64,000 nt of DNA from Desulfuribacillus alkaliarsenatis (GCF_001730225.1 NZ_MIJE01000032.1:169913-233912); one strand, 5' to 3'. Positions 1-9,735 are shown, counted from the first letter of the stretch. Notes: a model not told the origin generated them from the letters alone. A program made the numbers and translations.

Positions 1-2441
1 GCTAGGCTAACCTTATCGTTCTTTACACTACCAAGAATTATTACTCCAGTTTCAAGCTTTTGCTTCAACTCATCTACAGTAGTCAATAATTCCTTCATAT
101 CAGCATCATTGATAACCTGAGCAAGAACTGGCACGCCTTGAACACTTACAAGCTTGTTGATTAAACCTGTCGCTTCATAGCTGCTTAACTTTCCTTTTAG
201 TGACTCGTTATCCCGCTGAAGCTGCTTAATTTCGTCCTGTAGCTGAGATATTCTCTTAGGAACATCGTCTACTTTTGTTTTAAGACTAGAAGCTACCCTT
301 TCCAACATATTATACTTTTCATCAAAAAATGAAAAGGCTTTTTTACCAGTAAATGCTTCTATTCTACGAATACCTGCACCGATTCCTGATTCGCTTGCGA
401 TTTTAAACAGACCGATTTCTGCTGTATTAGCTACATGACAACCACCGCATAGCTCCATACTATAGTCGCCTACAGATACCACACGAACATCATCACCATA
501 TTTCTCACCAAATAAAGCCATAGCGCCTTTTTCTTTAGCTGTTTCAATATCCGTTATTTCACAAGACACAGGTATGCTTTTCCAAATATGTTCATTAACA
601 ATGTTCTCTATCTGTACTAGCTCCTCTGATGTCAAACTAGATAGATGTGAGAAATCAAATCTTAGTCGGTCTGCGCTAACTAAAGAGCCTGCTTGGTTTA
701 CGTGTTCTCCTAGGACCTGCTTTAGTGCTTTATGTAGTATATGAGTAGCTGTATGGTTCTTAATAATACCTTTTCGACTATTAGTATCAACCTTAGCAGC
801 AATTATACTACCTACATTTAAACTTCCTTGTGTGATTTTGACACGATGGATATTTTGTCCATTTGGTCCCTTTTGGACGTCTAAAACATCTGCACTTAAT
901 CCATCGTTAGCACATATAGTACCAACATCGTTGATTTGCCCACCACTCTCCGCATAAAACGGAGTTTGATTAAGAATGATATGAACCTCTTGATGTTGTT
1001 CAGCTGTTTGGACTAGCTTTTTATCGGAAAAGATTGCAATAATCCTTGCTTCTGCTTCAAGGTTATCATAGCCGACAAATTCACTAGGCTCTTTAAACTC
1101 AGCTATTTCTCCGCCTTGAACCTGCATGCTGCTCTCATCCTGACGAGCATTTCGTGCACGTTCACGTTGCTCATTCATATATTTCTCAAAGCCTTCTTTG
1201 TCTACCGTAAATCCGCTCTCTTCTGCTAGATCTTCAGTTAAATCTACCGGAAATCCATAAGTGTCATAAAGCTTGAAGGCAGCTTGTCCATTGATTTCAT
1301 TTATATTTTGTTGTTTGTAATCATTTAACATGTTCTGAAGTATTACTAACCCATCGTTTAGAGTCTCATGAAAACGTTCTTCCTCTGTACGGATTACTTT
1401 TTGCACGAAGTCTAGATTATTCTGTAGTTCTGGATAATAATCCTCCATTATATTAGCTACAACTGGTGCAAGCTTAAATAGAAAGGCATCTTCTAGGCCT
1501 AATACTTTACCAAAGCGTACAGCTCTACGTAATAAGCGTCTAATGACATAGCCTCTGCCTTCATTGCTCGGCAACACCCCTTCTGACACCGCAAACGTAA
1601 CGGTACGTGCATGGTCAGCTATTACGTTAAAAGCTACATCATATTCCTTTTTTACCTTATATTGTTTACCGGCCAACTGTGACGCTTGTTCAATAATTGG
1701 AAATAATAAATCAGTTTCATAGTTAGTGTCGACATCCTGTAATACAGATGCCATACGCTCTAGCCCCATACCAGTATCAATATTCTTCTTCGGTAATGGA
1801 GTATAACTTCCATCAGGGTTGTGGTTATATTGGCTAAACACTAAGTTCCATATTTCTAAATAACGGTCACAGTCACAGCCCGCTTTACAACCTGGTTCAT
1901 TACAGCCAAAGCGCTCACCGCGATCATAGAAAATCTCGGTATTAGGTCCACAAGGGCCCTCGCCTATATCCCAGAAATTCTCAGACAAGCGAATAATTCT
2001 ATCCTCTGGTATGCCAATAACCTGATTCCAAATTGTAAAGGCTTCATCGTCTTCTGGGTGGATTGTTACAGACAAGCGTTCCTTATCCATCTTCATAACG
2101 TCTGTTAAAAACTCCCACGCCCATGCAATAGACTCTTCTTTAAAGTAATCACCAATTGAGAAATTCCCAAGCATTTCAAAGAAAGTATGATGCCTAGCCG
2201 TACGTCCTACATTTTCAATATCGTTAGTACGAATTGACTTTTGTGAGTTCGCTATCCTAGGATTCTTAGGTATTTCACGTCCATCAAAGTATTTCTTTAA
2301 TGGCGCCATTCCACAGTTAATCCACAATAGGGTAGCATCATCTATGGGCACCAACGGAGCACTTGGTACGATTTCGTGATTTTTAGAAGCAAAAAAATCC
2401 AAAAATTGTTTGCGTATTTCACTTGCTTTTAATGGCTTCAA
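1..2441 (-). CDS. alaS: alanyl-tRNA synthetase, C-terminus cut by window edge
   Basis: Charges tRNA-Ala with alanine in the cytosol and hydrolyses mischarged tRNA. About 813 residues are visible; the last 60 or so lie beyond the left edge. The class II catalytic domain is N-terminal, with [11 protein letters not shown] and [15 protein letters not shown]. The editing domain carries the zinc-binding HTATH motif near residue 560 and CGGCH near 663. The start is set at a TTG, because a GGAGGG ribosome-binding site (2449-2454) lies 7 bases upstream of it. The ATG at 2456 overlaps that site and is unlikely. The AI-2E-type permease upstream matches the B. subtilis alaS-yrrI order. No full T-box leader fits in the short upstream gap. 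Confidence 0.97.
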   Translation of the reverse strand, partial: MKPLKASEIRKQFLDFFASKNHEIVPSAPLVPIDDATLLWINCGMAPLKKYFDGREIPKNPRIANSQKSIRTNDIENVGRTARHHTFFEMLGNFSIGDYFKEESIAWAWEFLTDVMKMDKERLSVTIHPEDDEAFTIWNQVIGIPEDRIIRLSENFWDIGEGPCGPNTEIFYDRGERFGCNEPGCKAGCDCDRYLEIWNLVFSQYNHNPDGSYTPLPKKNIDTGMGLERMASVLQDVDTNYETDLLFPIIEQASQLAGKQYKVKKEYDVAFNVIADHARTVTFAVSEGVLPSNEGRGYVIRRLLRRAVRFGKVLGLEDAFLFKLAPVVANIMEDYYPELQNNLDFVQKVIRTEEERFHETLNDGLVILQNMLNDYKQQNINEINGQAAFKLYDTYGFPVDLTEDLAEESGFTVDKEGFEKYMNEQRERARNARQDESSMQVQGGEIAEFKEPSEFVGYDNLEAEARIIAIFSDKKLVQTAEQHQEVHIILNQTPFYAESGGQINDVGTICANDGLSADVLDVQKGPNGQNIHRVKITQGSLNVGSIIAAKVDTNSRKGIIKNHTATHILHKALKQVLGEHVNQAGSLVSADRLRFDFSHLSSLTSEELVQIENIVNEHIWKSIPVSCEITDIETAKEKGAMALFGEKYGDDVRVVSVGDYSMELCGGCHVANTAEIGLFKIASESGIGAGIRRIEAFTGKKAFSFFDEKYNMLERVASSLKTKVDDVPKRISQLQDEIKQLQRDNESLKGKLSSYEATGLINKLVSVQGVPVLAQVINDADMKELLTTVDELKQKLETGVIILGSVKNDKVSL

Positions 2442-2473
2442 CTCTAATCCCTCCATAATCTGAAAATATTACA

Positions 2474-2513
2474 TTTATCTAGTTGTGTTAAAATTTATCT
2501 CGTTGTGTTAAAA
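2474..2513. repeat. 20-bp tandem duplication upstream of alaS
   Basis: Two adjacent 20-base copies (2474-2493 and 2494-2513) differ at one position. They lie in the 5' leader of alaS, between the terminator and the ribosome-binding site. Similar direct duplications of about 20 bp occur at the apt/recJ and yajC gene ends. No function is evident; replication slippage is the simplest origin. Confidence 0.85.
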
Positions 2514-2527
2514 ATTCTGCTTTGTAA

Positions 2528-2561
2528 ATAAAAACCCCTCATCCAGTTCCGGGACGAGAGG
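2528..2561 (-). terminator. Rho-independent terminator between the permease gene and alaS
   Basis: On the minus strand, arms at 2552-2561 and 2535-2544 form a 10-bp stem with two G-U pairs and a 7-base loop, followed by TTTTTATTT. It ends the permease transcript. Its CTCGTCC arm resembles a T-box terminator, but no AGGGTGG box precedes it and there is no room for a stem I. Confidence 0.75.
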
Positions 2562-2622
2562 ATGGTCTCTATGTATTATAAAAGCTAGTTCTTGATAATT
2601 ATATCGAGGGACGTTTACTGTG

Positions 2623-3696
2623 TCAATGCTTTGTTTGAGTATAATAGGTTACTAGGTGCTGCGTAACTACCTTCAGTACAGCTAATACAGGGACTGCAAA
2701 TATTAACCCTAGTACTCCAGCTATTTGCCCACCTAATAGTAAGGCTAAAATAATACTTAAAGGGTGTAGTTGTAGCTTTTTCCCGATAATTTGTGGTGAG
2801 ATGACGTTCCCTTCTAATTGTTGTACAGTGATATTCACCACTAATACTTTAACGATCATTATAGGTGAGATTGTAGCAGCTATAAACACCGCTGGCGCGG
2901 CGCCAATGATTGGGCCTAAATACGGTACAATATTTGTAATGGCGACGATTAAAGCAAGTACCAACGCATATTTCATGTCAATTATCAGGTAACCAATATA
3001 TGATAGTACTCCAACTACTAGACAAACGGTAATCTGACCTCGGATATAGTTCCCTAGTGCCTCATCTATGTTTCTAAATAATTTTAATATCCCATGACGA
3101 TATTTCTTGGGCACAATTGTTATTAGGAAGTTTTCTAGCACCTGTAAATCCTTAAGCATATAGAAAACTACAAAAGGGACTACAACAAAGGCTATGATTT
3201 TAGTCAAGCTGTTCCCAATAAATGTGAACAGATTCGATATTTGTTCAGTAATTCCTTGCTCTACTTTTATAAAAGATGACTCTATACCTAGTTGTACACT
3301 CTCTGGTAGCACATAGAGATTCTGATAAAATGGATTAATCCATCCTTCTACACTAACTAAAATGTCTGGTAAATGCTCAATGAATTCCTTTAGCTGTATA
3401 ACAAAAGCAGGTATATAGGCTACTAGGAACCAAATGATTAATAGGATGCTAACCGTATATATAAACAGTACGGCTACAAGTCTAGAAAATCCTTTCTGAT
3501 GTAAAAAATTAACCAACGGATTTAAGAGATACGCAATAATTATTGCAACAACAAACGGCAAAAAAGCACCTTTAATAATAGAAAAGATACCAGATAGGAC
3601 AGGCCTTGCTTGCTGTAATAACAGTATGACAAGTAGCACTAAGATAATATAGACTAATACCTGCAGACTTTTTTTATTCAACCAATTGGGATACAT
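2623..3696 (-). CDS. AI-2E transporter family (YrrI-like) permease
   Basis: A 357-residue polytopic membrane protein of the AI-2E transporter family (PF01594). An N-terminal hydrophobic hairpin (about residues 12-60) is followed by a loop and then by a C-terminal block of helices. The C-terminal half holds family features such as FRNIDEALGNYIRGQ and NIVPYLGPIIGA. Characterised members export signals or ions, and the substrate here cannot be told. In B. subtilis a homologue (yrrI) sits next to alaS, as here. A terminator separates it from alaS, so the two need not be co-transcribed. Confidence 0.88.
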   Translation of the reverse strand: MYPNWLNKKSLQVLVYIILVLLVILLLQQARPVLSGIFSIIKGAFLPFVVAIIIAYLLNPLVNFLHQKGFSRLVAVLFIYTVSILLIIWFLVAYIPAFVIQLKEFIEHLPDILVSVEGWINPFYQNLYVLPESVQLGIESSFIKVEQGITEQISNLFTFIGNSLTKIIAFVVVPFVVFYMLKDLQVLENFLITIVPKKYRHGILKLFRNIDEALGNYIRGQITVCLVVGVLSYIGYLIIDMKYALVLALIVAITNIVPYLGPIIGAAPAVFIAATISPIMIVKVLVVNITVQQLEGNVISPQIIGKKLQLHPLSIILALLLGGQIAGVLGLIFAVPVLAVLKVVTQHLVTYYTQTKH

Positions 3697-3756
3697 ATAG
3701 TATCACCTCTTTATTTTATGGGCAGCGTTTGTACTAGTATATGCTTATCTTATTAA

Positions 3757-3930
3757 TCATTGCTCAATTTTTTCTAAAGCAATTAATTGTCCTTCCTCAT
3801 CCACTTCATATAAAGTAATTATATTGTTTTTTATACCGAATTCAAAAAAGCAATCCCAGCAGTAATACTGGTTAGTACCAATTTTACCGATATCCTTAGA
3901 ATAACAAAATGGACATTTTAAATTCTCCAT
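3757..3930 (-). CDS. small zinc-ribbon protein, 57 aa
   Basis: A 57-residue frame starts at ATG 3930 and ends at a TGA just before the permease gene. It has two CxxC knuckles, CPFC (residues 6-9) and CWDC (24-27), 14 residues apart, as expected for a single zinc ribbon. The C-terminal half is rich in acidic and hydrophobic residues. An AGGAGG-like site precedes the start, and the gene lies 12 bases behind the PRC-barrel gene, so they are probably co-transcribed. The function is unknown; binding to nucleic acid or a protein partner is only a guess from the fold. Confidence 0.75.
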   Translation of the reverse strand: MENLKCPFCYSKDIGKIGTNQYYCWDCFFEFGIKNNIITLYEVDEEGQLIALEKIEQ

Positions 3931-3942
3931 AATTATGCCTCC

Positions 3943-4458
3943 TTATCCTAAGTCCTCTACTTCATCAATAGCTGATCTTGGGACAATTAATATATCCTTG
4001 CCTTCTGTTAAGTGGTCTGGTTTTGGGAGGTATTTGCGACCTTCAGTAATATCTGCCACTACCCCTTCAGAAAGCTCGTACCCTACAATTGTCCCCAATT
4101 CTTCATCAAAGTAAACATCTTCCACAATTCCCAATTCAACGCCGTTAGCTGTGAGTACTTTGATTCCACGAAGTTTTTCAGAGTAATATAAACCTCGTAA
4201 CAACTCATCAGTTTTCTTCTGCATTTCTTCGACAGACTTAGCAATGTTATCTAAATAGACAGTAACTGCGTCTTTACCAATAGCTGTTACATCTTCTAAG
4301 AGAATAGCTTTACCTTTATTAAATAGTGTTTTAGGTTCAATGATTATCCCGAATACATTCGATTCAGGATCACAGGCTATGTCTTTAACGACACCAATCT
4401 GATTGCCAGTGCACACACATACTATCGGTAAACCTATCACATCAGAAGCTCTTTTCAT
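3943..4458 (-). CDS. PRC-barrel domain protein (YrrD-like)
   Basis: Two PRC-barrel repeats make up this cytosolic protein of 171 residues: roughly residues 1-80, beginning MKRASDVIGLPIV, and 85-160, containing KVLTANGVELGIVEDVYFD. PRC barrels are small beta domains seen in photosynthetic reaction centre H subunits and in the RimM RNA-maturation factor. B. subtilis yrrD occupies the same neighbourhood. A longer reading to 4524 would begin inside a terminator hairpin, so the start is placed at ATG 4458, with AAAGGA upstream. The biochemical role is unknown. Confidence 0.85.
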   Translation of the reverse strand: MKRASDVIGLPIVCVCTGNQIGVVKDIACDPESNVFGIIIEPKTLFNKGKAILLEDVTAIGKDAVTVYLDNIAKSVEEMQKKTDELLRGLYYSEKLRGIKVLTANGVELGIVEDVYFDEELGTIVGYELSEGVVADITEGRKYLPKPDHLTEGKDILIVPRSAIDEVEDLG

Positions 4459-4513
4459 GTTTAAGACCAGTCCTTTAGCTTTGCATTTTGTAATATATTC
4501 TTCCCAAGAATAT

Positions 4514-4557
4514 GAAAAAAACACCCTTGCTTCCTACTCTAAGCAAAGGTGTTTTTA
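4514..4557. terminator. bidirectional-looking Rho-independent terminator
   Basis: A 12-base inverted repeat (4521-4532 and 4541-4552, one G-T-type mismatch) has an 8-base loop and a run of T on both sides. On the minus strand it terminates the PsiE-like gene and separates it from the PRC-barrel gene. Confidence 0.85.
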
Positions 4558-4594
4558 TAACAATTTTTATAATGTATTTTTAATAAGTGTTTTC

Positions 4595-5020
4595 TTAAGT
4601 TGAAATTGTCGGGCCACGTTCAATCTCTTTTTCACGCTCTAGGTCTTTAAAGGAAACTTTTTTGTGGTAATAAATCTTCGCTAATAATAGCAACATAATG
4701 CCAGCAATGCTTATAAAAAGCTCAACACTATCTTCATATACAATCAGCTTCCTGGCAACTGCTAGGATTAAAATGTCAATTACAAAATACAAATTCTTCT
4801 TAATAATCAAAGCGGCCATCTCAATACCTATAGCAAGTAGTAATATTTCAGACAGTATAATTTTAAAGTTATCGATTAGCAGCCCGTTCTGATACTTATA
4901 CCAAACAGTAAGAGCAATCTCTTTACCTGTAAGTACAATTGCGATTAAAAGCAGCAAAACTATAACTGCTTCTATTGCTTTAAATGCAATCTTAGTATAT
5001 TTGTCTGCAATCTCTTTCAT
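4595..5020 (-). CDS. PsiE-like membrane protein
   Basis: A 141-residue protein with four predicted membrane segments at about residues 15-33, 48-68, 75-90 and 101-118. The segment LILAVARKLIVYE matches the phosphate-starvation-inducible PsiE family (PF06146). The function of that family is unknown; in E. coli PsiE is controlled by phosphate and cAMP. The C-terminus is charged (KDLEREKEIERG) and probably cytosolic. It lies 25 bases downstream of mnmA and ends at a clear terminator, so it probably closes the mnmA transcript. Confidence 0.8.
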   Translation of the reverse strand: MKEIADKYTKIAFKAIEAVIVLLLLIAIVLTGKEIALTVWYKYQNGLLIDNFKIILSEILLLAIGIEMAALIIKKNLYFVIDILILAVARKLIVYEDSVELFISIAGIMLLLLAKIYYHKKVSFKDLEREKEIERGPTIST

Positions 5021-5045
5021 ATCCCTAGCACTCTCCCATTTTCAC

Positions 5046-6146
5046 TTATCTGATTCGACTCTCGATGACACCGCCACCGATTACCAGGCCTTCATTATCA
5101 TAAAAGGTAACTGCTTGACCTGGAGTTACAGCCCTTTCTGGCTTTTGAAAAATCACCTGCACTTGATTATCTTTTAGTTTTTTGATTTTTGCCTTTGATG
5201 GCTTTGCCGCAGAACGTATTTTTACTTCTACTTCTAGCTCTTCACCTATTTCTATGCCAGGAATGCTAATCCAGTTAAGCTCTTCGGCAAGTAGACCTTT
5301 GTCAAATACATCTTCATTAGAACCGATAATAACAATGTTTTTGTCAGGTATAATATCAACTACATATGCAGGGTATCCTAGGGCCAAGCCTAAGCCTTTT
5401 CTCTGACCGATGGTGTAATAAGGAATACCTTTATGTCTCCCTATTTCCCTGCCCTTGGTATCGTAAAAATAACCTTCTTTTATGACTTTGTTTGAGCGTT
5501 TTTCAATAAATTGTTTATAGTCGTCGTTTGGTATAAAGCATATTTCTTGACTATCTGGTTTGTTATGTACTGTTAAGCCAAATTCTTTAGCCATTTCACG
5601 CACCCTAGTTTTTTCGAAATCTCCTAGGGGAAAGAGCGTGTGCTTAAGCTGCTCCTGAGTCAAATTATATAGAACATATGACTGATCTTTCTTTTCATCA
5701 ACTGCTCGAGCTAAGACGTATCTTTTTTTCTCTTCATGGTACCAACGTCGCACATAATGCCCTGTAGCTAAGTAGTCAGCACCTAAATCCAGAGCTTTTT
5801 TTAAGAGCAAGTCATATTTCATATGAATGTTACAGGCTATACAAGGGTTTGGTGTTCTACCTTTTTCATATTCCCTTTGGAAGTAATCTATTACTAAACG
5901 CTCAAACTCTTCTTTATAGTTTACAGCATAAAATGGAATATCTAGGCTTTCACAGACTCTCCTTGCATCGTTTACAGAGTCTAGAGAACAGCATCCTCCT
6001 ACTAAGTTCGCTTCTTCTAAAGGGTCGTCTGGAGAATATAGTCTCATAGTAATACCTATTACATTGTATCCTTGATTTTTTAGAAGAATGGCAGTTACAG
6101 AACTATCGACACCACCACTCATAGCAACTACAACAGTTTGTTTCAA
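5046..6146 (-). CDS. mnmA: tRNA-specific 2-thiouridylase MnmA
   Basis: Puts sulfur on C2 of the wobble uridine U34 in tRNA-Lys, -Glu and -Gln. The PP-loop SGGVDSS occupies residues 10-16. The nucleophile and persulfide cysteines are C102 (NPCIACN) and C203 (EICFIPN), the same spacing as in E. coli MnmA. At 366 residues the length is normal. A TTG at 6146 is the likely start, with AAAGGA about 10 bases upstream. The cysteine desulfurase that probably supplies the sulfur is encoded immediately upstream (18-base gap), as in Bacillus. Confidence 0.97.
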   Translation of the reverse strand: MKQTVVVAMSGGVDSSVTAILLKNQGYNVIGITMRLYSPDDPLEEANLVGGCCSLDSVNDARRVCESLDIPFYAVNYKEEFERLVIDYFQREYEKGRTPNPCIACNIHMKYDLLLKKALDLGADYLATGHYVRRWYHEEKKRYVLARAVDEKKDQSYVLYNLTQEQLKHTLFPLGDFEKTRVREMAKEFGLTVHNKPDSQEICFIPNDDYKQFIEKRSNKVIKEGYFYDTKGREIGRHKGIPYYTIGQRKGLGLALGYPAYVVDIIPDKNIVIIGSNEDVFDKGLLAEELNWISIPGIEIGEELEVEVKIRSAAKPSKAKIKKLKDNQVQVIFQKPERAVTPGQAVTFYDNEGLVIGGGVIESRIR

Positions 6147-6164
6147 TCATATCCAGTCCTTTTA

Positions 6165-7304
6165 TTATTTTTGCATTTTCTTAACTAAGTTAGCAACCGT
6201 TAGTGCTGCGGTTTCTATTTCTTCCCTATTGTTTAATTCGCTAAAGCTAAATCGAAGTGCTCCTTGAATTGACTCCTTATCTAAACCCATCGCCTCTAAA
6301 ACGTGTGAGGGCTCTAACGATCCTGAAGTACAGGCTGAACCATGTGAGCAAGCTATAGATGCTAAATCTAATGCTATCAGCAAGCTCTCAGCATCTATTC
6401 CCTTAAAGCTAATATTGAGTATCGATGGTATCACTTTGTCAGCTTCATTTAGAGTATATTTACTACTGTCTAAATGTGTATTTAATACATTAATAAACGT
6501 ATCCTTCAAGCCTTGAAGATATCTGCTCGTTGCATCAAGTTTATTGTATGTAATCTCAGCTGCTTTAGCAAATCCTAAGATGCCTGGCATATTCTCTGTT
6601 CCAGCCCGTCTTCCCCGCTCTTGTTTTCCTCCGAATATATATGGACTCCAAGCTAATTTCTGTTTAATATACAGTAGTCCAACTCCCTTTGGTCCATGAA
6701 TCTTATGGGCAGATACACTTATTAAATCAACAGGCAACGATTTTACATCGATTTTTAGCTTGCCATACGCTTGTACCATATCAGAATGCAAAGTAATATT
6801 ATATCTGCTAGTAACTCTCGCTATTTCTTCAATCGCTTGAATTGTTCCTACTTCGTTATTAACATACATAATCGATACTAAGATTGTGTCCTTGCGTATT
6901 GCCTCAAGAACATGCTGCGGATTAACCCATCCTTTACTATCTACAGGTAAATATGTTACATCCCAACCTTGTTGCTCTAAATATTCACATGTATTAAGTA
7001 CGGCGTGATGCTCAACTGCAGAAGTAATGATATGTTTGCCACGTAATATATTGGCGTACGCTGTGCCTATAATTGCGCTATTGATACTCTCAGTGCCACT
7101 TCCCGTAAATATAATTTCACCTGGCGTAGCATTAATGGTGTTCGCTATCAGTTCCCTAGCATCTTCAAGTAATGCTTTTCCTTTCCTTCCAGCCCTATGA
7201 ACACTAGAAGGGTTACCAAAGCTATCTGAATTAATATGCTCTACCATATGCTCTTTAACTTCTGGATACAAAGGAGTGGTAGCAGCATTGTCGAGGTATA
7301 TCAA
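6165..7304 (-). CDS. iscS: cysteine desulfurase (IscS/NifS family)
   Basis: A PLP enzyme that takes sulfur from cysteine and holds it as a persulfide for tRNA thiolation and Fe-S assembly. Starting at TTG 7304 it has 379 residues beginning MIYLDNAATTP. An AAGGTGA site lies about 5 bases upstream, and this start removes the overlap with the regulator gene that a longer reading would create. The PLP lysine is K201 (SAHKIHGPKG), a histidine stacks at EHH (98-100), and the catalytic cysteine is C325 (HGSACTSGS). It sits between an Rrf2 regulator and mnmA. No scaffold gene is adjacent, so MnmA is its most likely partner. Confidence 0.95.
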   Translation of the reverse strand: MIYLDNAATTPLYPEVKEHMVEHINSDSFGNPSSVHRAGRKGKALLEDARELIANTINATPGEIIFTGSGTESINSAIIGTAYANILRGKHIITSAVEHHAVLNTCEYLEQQGWDVTYLPVDSKGWVNPQHVLEAIRKDTILVSIMYVNNEVGTIQAIEEIARVTSRYNITLHSDMVQAYGKLKIDVKSLPVDLISVSAHKIHGPKGVGLLYIKQKLAWSPYIFGGKQERGRRAGTENMPGILGFAKAAEITYNKLDATSRYLQGLKDTFINVLNTHLDSSKYTLNEADKVIPSILNISFKGIDAESLLIALDLASIACSHGSACTSGSLEPSHVLEAMGLDKESIQGALRFSFSELNNREEIETAALTVANLVKKMQK

Positions 7305-7326
7305 TATATCACCTTCTATAATTATA

Positions 7327-7770
7327 TTAGATATAAAACATGAAACAATCTTGCTTACCTTCGTTCTCTTTCGCAAGGTCAGCAAGGGTGGTTGAGTCTA
7401 GGACTTCAATCATACTGTCGCGCAAACGCGTCCATAAGTCTTTTTTTACACATGTATTAAACTTATCGCAAGATGAAGCGTTACTTTCTGCAATACATTC
7501 TACTGGCCCAATAGGCCCTTCTAAAACACGAATCACATCACCAGCAGTAATGTCCTTTGGTTCCTTCGATAATACGTATCCTCCATAGGCACCTCTAATA
7601 CTTCTAACTAACCCAGCATTTCTTAATGGAGCGATTAGCTGCTCAAGGTAATGATCAGACAAATCATGGCGTTCAGCAATGTTTTTCAAAGAAACAGGCC
7701 CCTCCCCAAAATTCATTGCTAAATCAATCATTAAAGTAAGTCCGTATCTACCTTTCGTTGACAACTTCAT
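7327..7770 (-). CDS. Rrf2-family regulator (IscR/CymR type)
   Basis: A 147-residue winged-helix repressor beginning MKLSTKGRYGLTLMIDLA, as in CymR and IscR. The recognition helix is near residues 28-50. Three cysteines, C92, C101 and C107, lie in the region where IscR binds its Fe-S cluster, with spacing X8 and X5. B. subtilis CymR is not an Fe-S protein, so this one may sense Fe-S status instead of, or as well as, cysteine supply. The gene lies directly upstream of the cysteine desulfurase, which it probably controls. Its start overlaps the end of the YczE-like gene by 23 bases. Confidence 0.9.
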   Translation of the reverse strand: MKLSTKGRYGLTLMIDLAMNFGEGPVSLKNIAERHDLSDHYLEQLIAPLRNAGLVRSIRGAYGGYVLSKEPKDITAGDVIRVLEGPIGPVECIAESNASSCDKFNTCVKKDLWTRLRDSMIEVLDSTTLADLAKENEGKQDCFMFYI

Positions 7771-8398
7771 TCGACTTCACCTCTTCTGTATATTTGCCTA
7801 GCAAGCCCTTCCAATATTCAATATTAAAACCCATAATTGGACCAATTGTTAACGAAATAATAACTGTGCCAACGCCTACTGGCCCTCCTAATAAAGCTCC
7901 AAAACCTAATGCTGATAGCTCCATTACAGTTTTAATCCTGCCAATCGACCAGCCTTTTTTAATATTCAAAACAAGAACCAAACCGTCCCTAGGTCCTGCA
8001 CCAAGATTACTTGAAATATAAATTCCTGCCCCCACACCAAACAACACAGTACCAATAACAAGTATAGCTAATTGTTGAAATAAATTTTCCCCTGTAGGTG
8101 TCACAGGCAATAGTAAAAACACATCTATAAAAACACCGACAAAAATCATATTTAGGATTGTACCTATTTGAGGATACCTCTTCATTAAAAAACATACTAT
8201 AATTACAATAATTATTCCTGTAACCTGAACTGCCATACCAGGAGTTAGAGGGGTTGTATTAGCAAGCCCGAGGTGAAATACATCCCAAGGTGATACCCCT
8301 AAGTTAGCTACTATTGTTAAAACAATCCCGTAGCTCATCACCATAATTCCTACGAAAAATATAACCCATTGTAAGATAATTCGTCTATAGTTTATCAT
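7748..8398 (-). CDS. YczE/YyaS/YitT family membrane protein
   Basis: A 216-residue protein with about five membrane segments. The conserved segments GVSPWDVFHLGLA and NLGAGPRDGLVL identify the YczE/YyaS/YitT family (COG2364). Its role is not established; B. subtilis YczE affects bacillaemycin-type and surfactin-like product formation. The 3' end overlaps the Rrf2 regulator gene by 23 bases and rarA ends 4 bases upstream of its start, so rarA, this gene, the regulator, the desulfurase and mnmA form one tight run. Confidence 0.85.
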   Translation of the reverse strand: MINYRRIILQWVIFFVGIMVMSYGIVLTIVANLGVSPWDVFHLGLANTTPLTPGMAVQVTGIIIVIIVCFLMKRYPQIGTILNMIFVGVFIDVFLLLPVTPTGENLFQQLAILVIGTVLFGVGAGIYISSNLGAGPRDGLVLVLNIKKGWSIGRIKTVMELSALGFGALLGGPVGVGTVIISLTIGPIMGFNIEYWKGLLGKYTEEVKSNEVVNER

Positions 8399-8402
8399 CC
8401 AC

Positions 8403-9731
8403 TTATCTCTTTCTATTAATACTATTCAGATATTCTTTTATATCTTTTTCAAACCCATTGTCTGAGGGTTTATAGTAAAGTTTGCCTTCAAGTTTGCTGG
8501 GCAAATATGTCTGGTTAACGTAGTGATTATCGTAGTTATGCGGGTATAAATAGTCTTGGCCATGACCTAGCTGATGAGCACCTTTATAGCTTGCGTCACG
8601 CAGATGGGTTGGAACTTCATCATAGCCAAGTTCTTTAACATCAGATAAAGCTTTGTTAATTGCTATATAAGCTGCATTACTTTTTGGAGCTGCTGCTAAG
8701 TATGTCACTGCTTGGGCTAATGGTATCCTTCCCTCAGGCATTCCAACTAGCTCGAATGCTTGAAACGCCGATATTGCCACTGCCAATGCATTGGGATCTG
8801 CGTTTCCAATATCTTCAGAAGCTAATATCACAATCCTACGCGCTATAAAACGTGGGTCTTCACCAGCATCTATCATTCGCGCTAACCAGTAAACGGCCGC
8901 ATCTGGATCAGAGCCTCGAACAGACTTTATAAACGCCGAAATCGTATCATAGTGCTGATCACCCTGTTTATCGTACTTAACTGCGCGACGCTGGATTGAT
9001 TCCTCAGCAACAGTCAAAGTAATATGTATAGCTCCTTGGTCATTATGCGAAGCTGTAGCTACCGCTAGCTCCACCGCATTAAGTAAACGTCTTGCATCAC
9101 CATCTGCGTATGAAATAATATGTTTTCTAGCATCATCATCGATAGTTATTGTCAGTGAACCGTATCCCCTAGTATCATCATGTAACGCTAACTCCATGAC
9201 TCTGTTAAGCTCATCTTCAGTAAGTAGTTTAAGTGTGAAAACCATAGATCTAGATAATAAAGCTGAGTTTACTTCAAAAAATGGATTCTCTGTAGTTGCT
9301 CCTATCAAAATAATAGTACCATCCTCTACAAATGGTAAAAGCGCGTCTTGCTGCGATTTATTAAAATGATGTATCTCATCAATAAACAGTGTTGTTTTCC
9401 GTTGCTCTAGCACTTTACGGTCTTTAGCTTGCTGTGTCACTTCTCTTATATCCTTGACACCTGCCGTTACAGCGTGCAATTTCACAAAGTATGAGCTGGT
9501 TTTGTTAGATATGATTTCTGCTAATGTAGTTTTTCCTGTACCAGGAGGACCATAAAGTATTAAAGTTGTTACTCTATCAAGTTCGATTGCTTGACGAAGC
9601 AGCTTCCCTTCACCGACTATATGCTCCTGACCAACAAAGCTTGCAAAATCTCTAGGTCGCATTCTAGATGCTAAAGGAGCAAGCGTATCTATACCATTAA
9701 CCTTATGCTGATATGTAAATAAATCATCCAC
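8403..9731 (-). CDS. rarA: replication-associated recombination protein RarA (AAA ATPase)
   Basis: A clamp-loader-like AAA+ ATPase acting at stalled replication forks (RarA/MgsA, eukaryotic WRNIP1). Walker A GPPGTGKT is at residues 61-68 and Walker B LFIDEIHH begins near 115. The MgsA C-terminal tetramerisation domain follows, with SDPDAAVYWLARM. The start is placed at GTG 9731, which has GGGGTG 7 bases upstream. A longer TTG start at 9755 lacks a site and would overlap tcdA. With 442 residues it is of usual size. The position next to the Rrf2 gene matches B. subtilis. Confidence 0.95.
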   Translation of the reverse strand: MDDLFTYQHKVNGIDTLAPLASRMRPRDFASFVGQEHIVGEGKLLRQAIELDRVTTLILYGPPGTGKTTLAEIISNKTSSYFVKLHAVTAGVKDIREVTQQAKDRKVLEQRKTTLFIDEIHHFNKSQQDALLPFVEDGTIILIGATTENPFFEVNSALLSRSMVFTLKLLTEDELNRVMELALHDDTRGYGSLTITIDDDARKHIISYADGDARRLLNAVELAVATASHNDQGAIHITLTVAEESIQRRAVKYDKQGDQHYDTISAFIKSVRGSDPDAAVYWLARMIDAGEDPRFIARRIVILASEDIGNADPNALAVAISAFQAFELVGMPEGRIPLAQAVTYLAAAPKSNAAYIAINKALSDVKELGYDEVPTHLRDASYKGAHQLGHGQDYLYPHNYDNHYVNQTYLPSKLEGKLYYKPSDNGFEKDIKEYLNSINRKR

Positions 9732-9735
9732 TAAA

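Noticed and set aside
2457..2622. Possible T-box leader of alaS
   Set aside because: The terminator arm CTCGTCC resembles one, but no AGGGTGG box or stem I is present, and the space is too short.
4459..4524. Longer N-terminus for the PRC-barrel protein
   Set aside because: It would be encoded by the terminator hairpin, so the in-frame ATG at 4458 is preferred.
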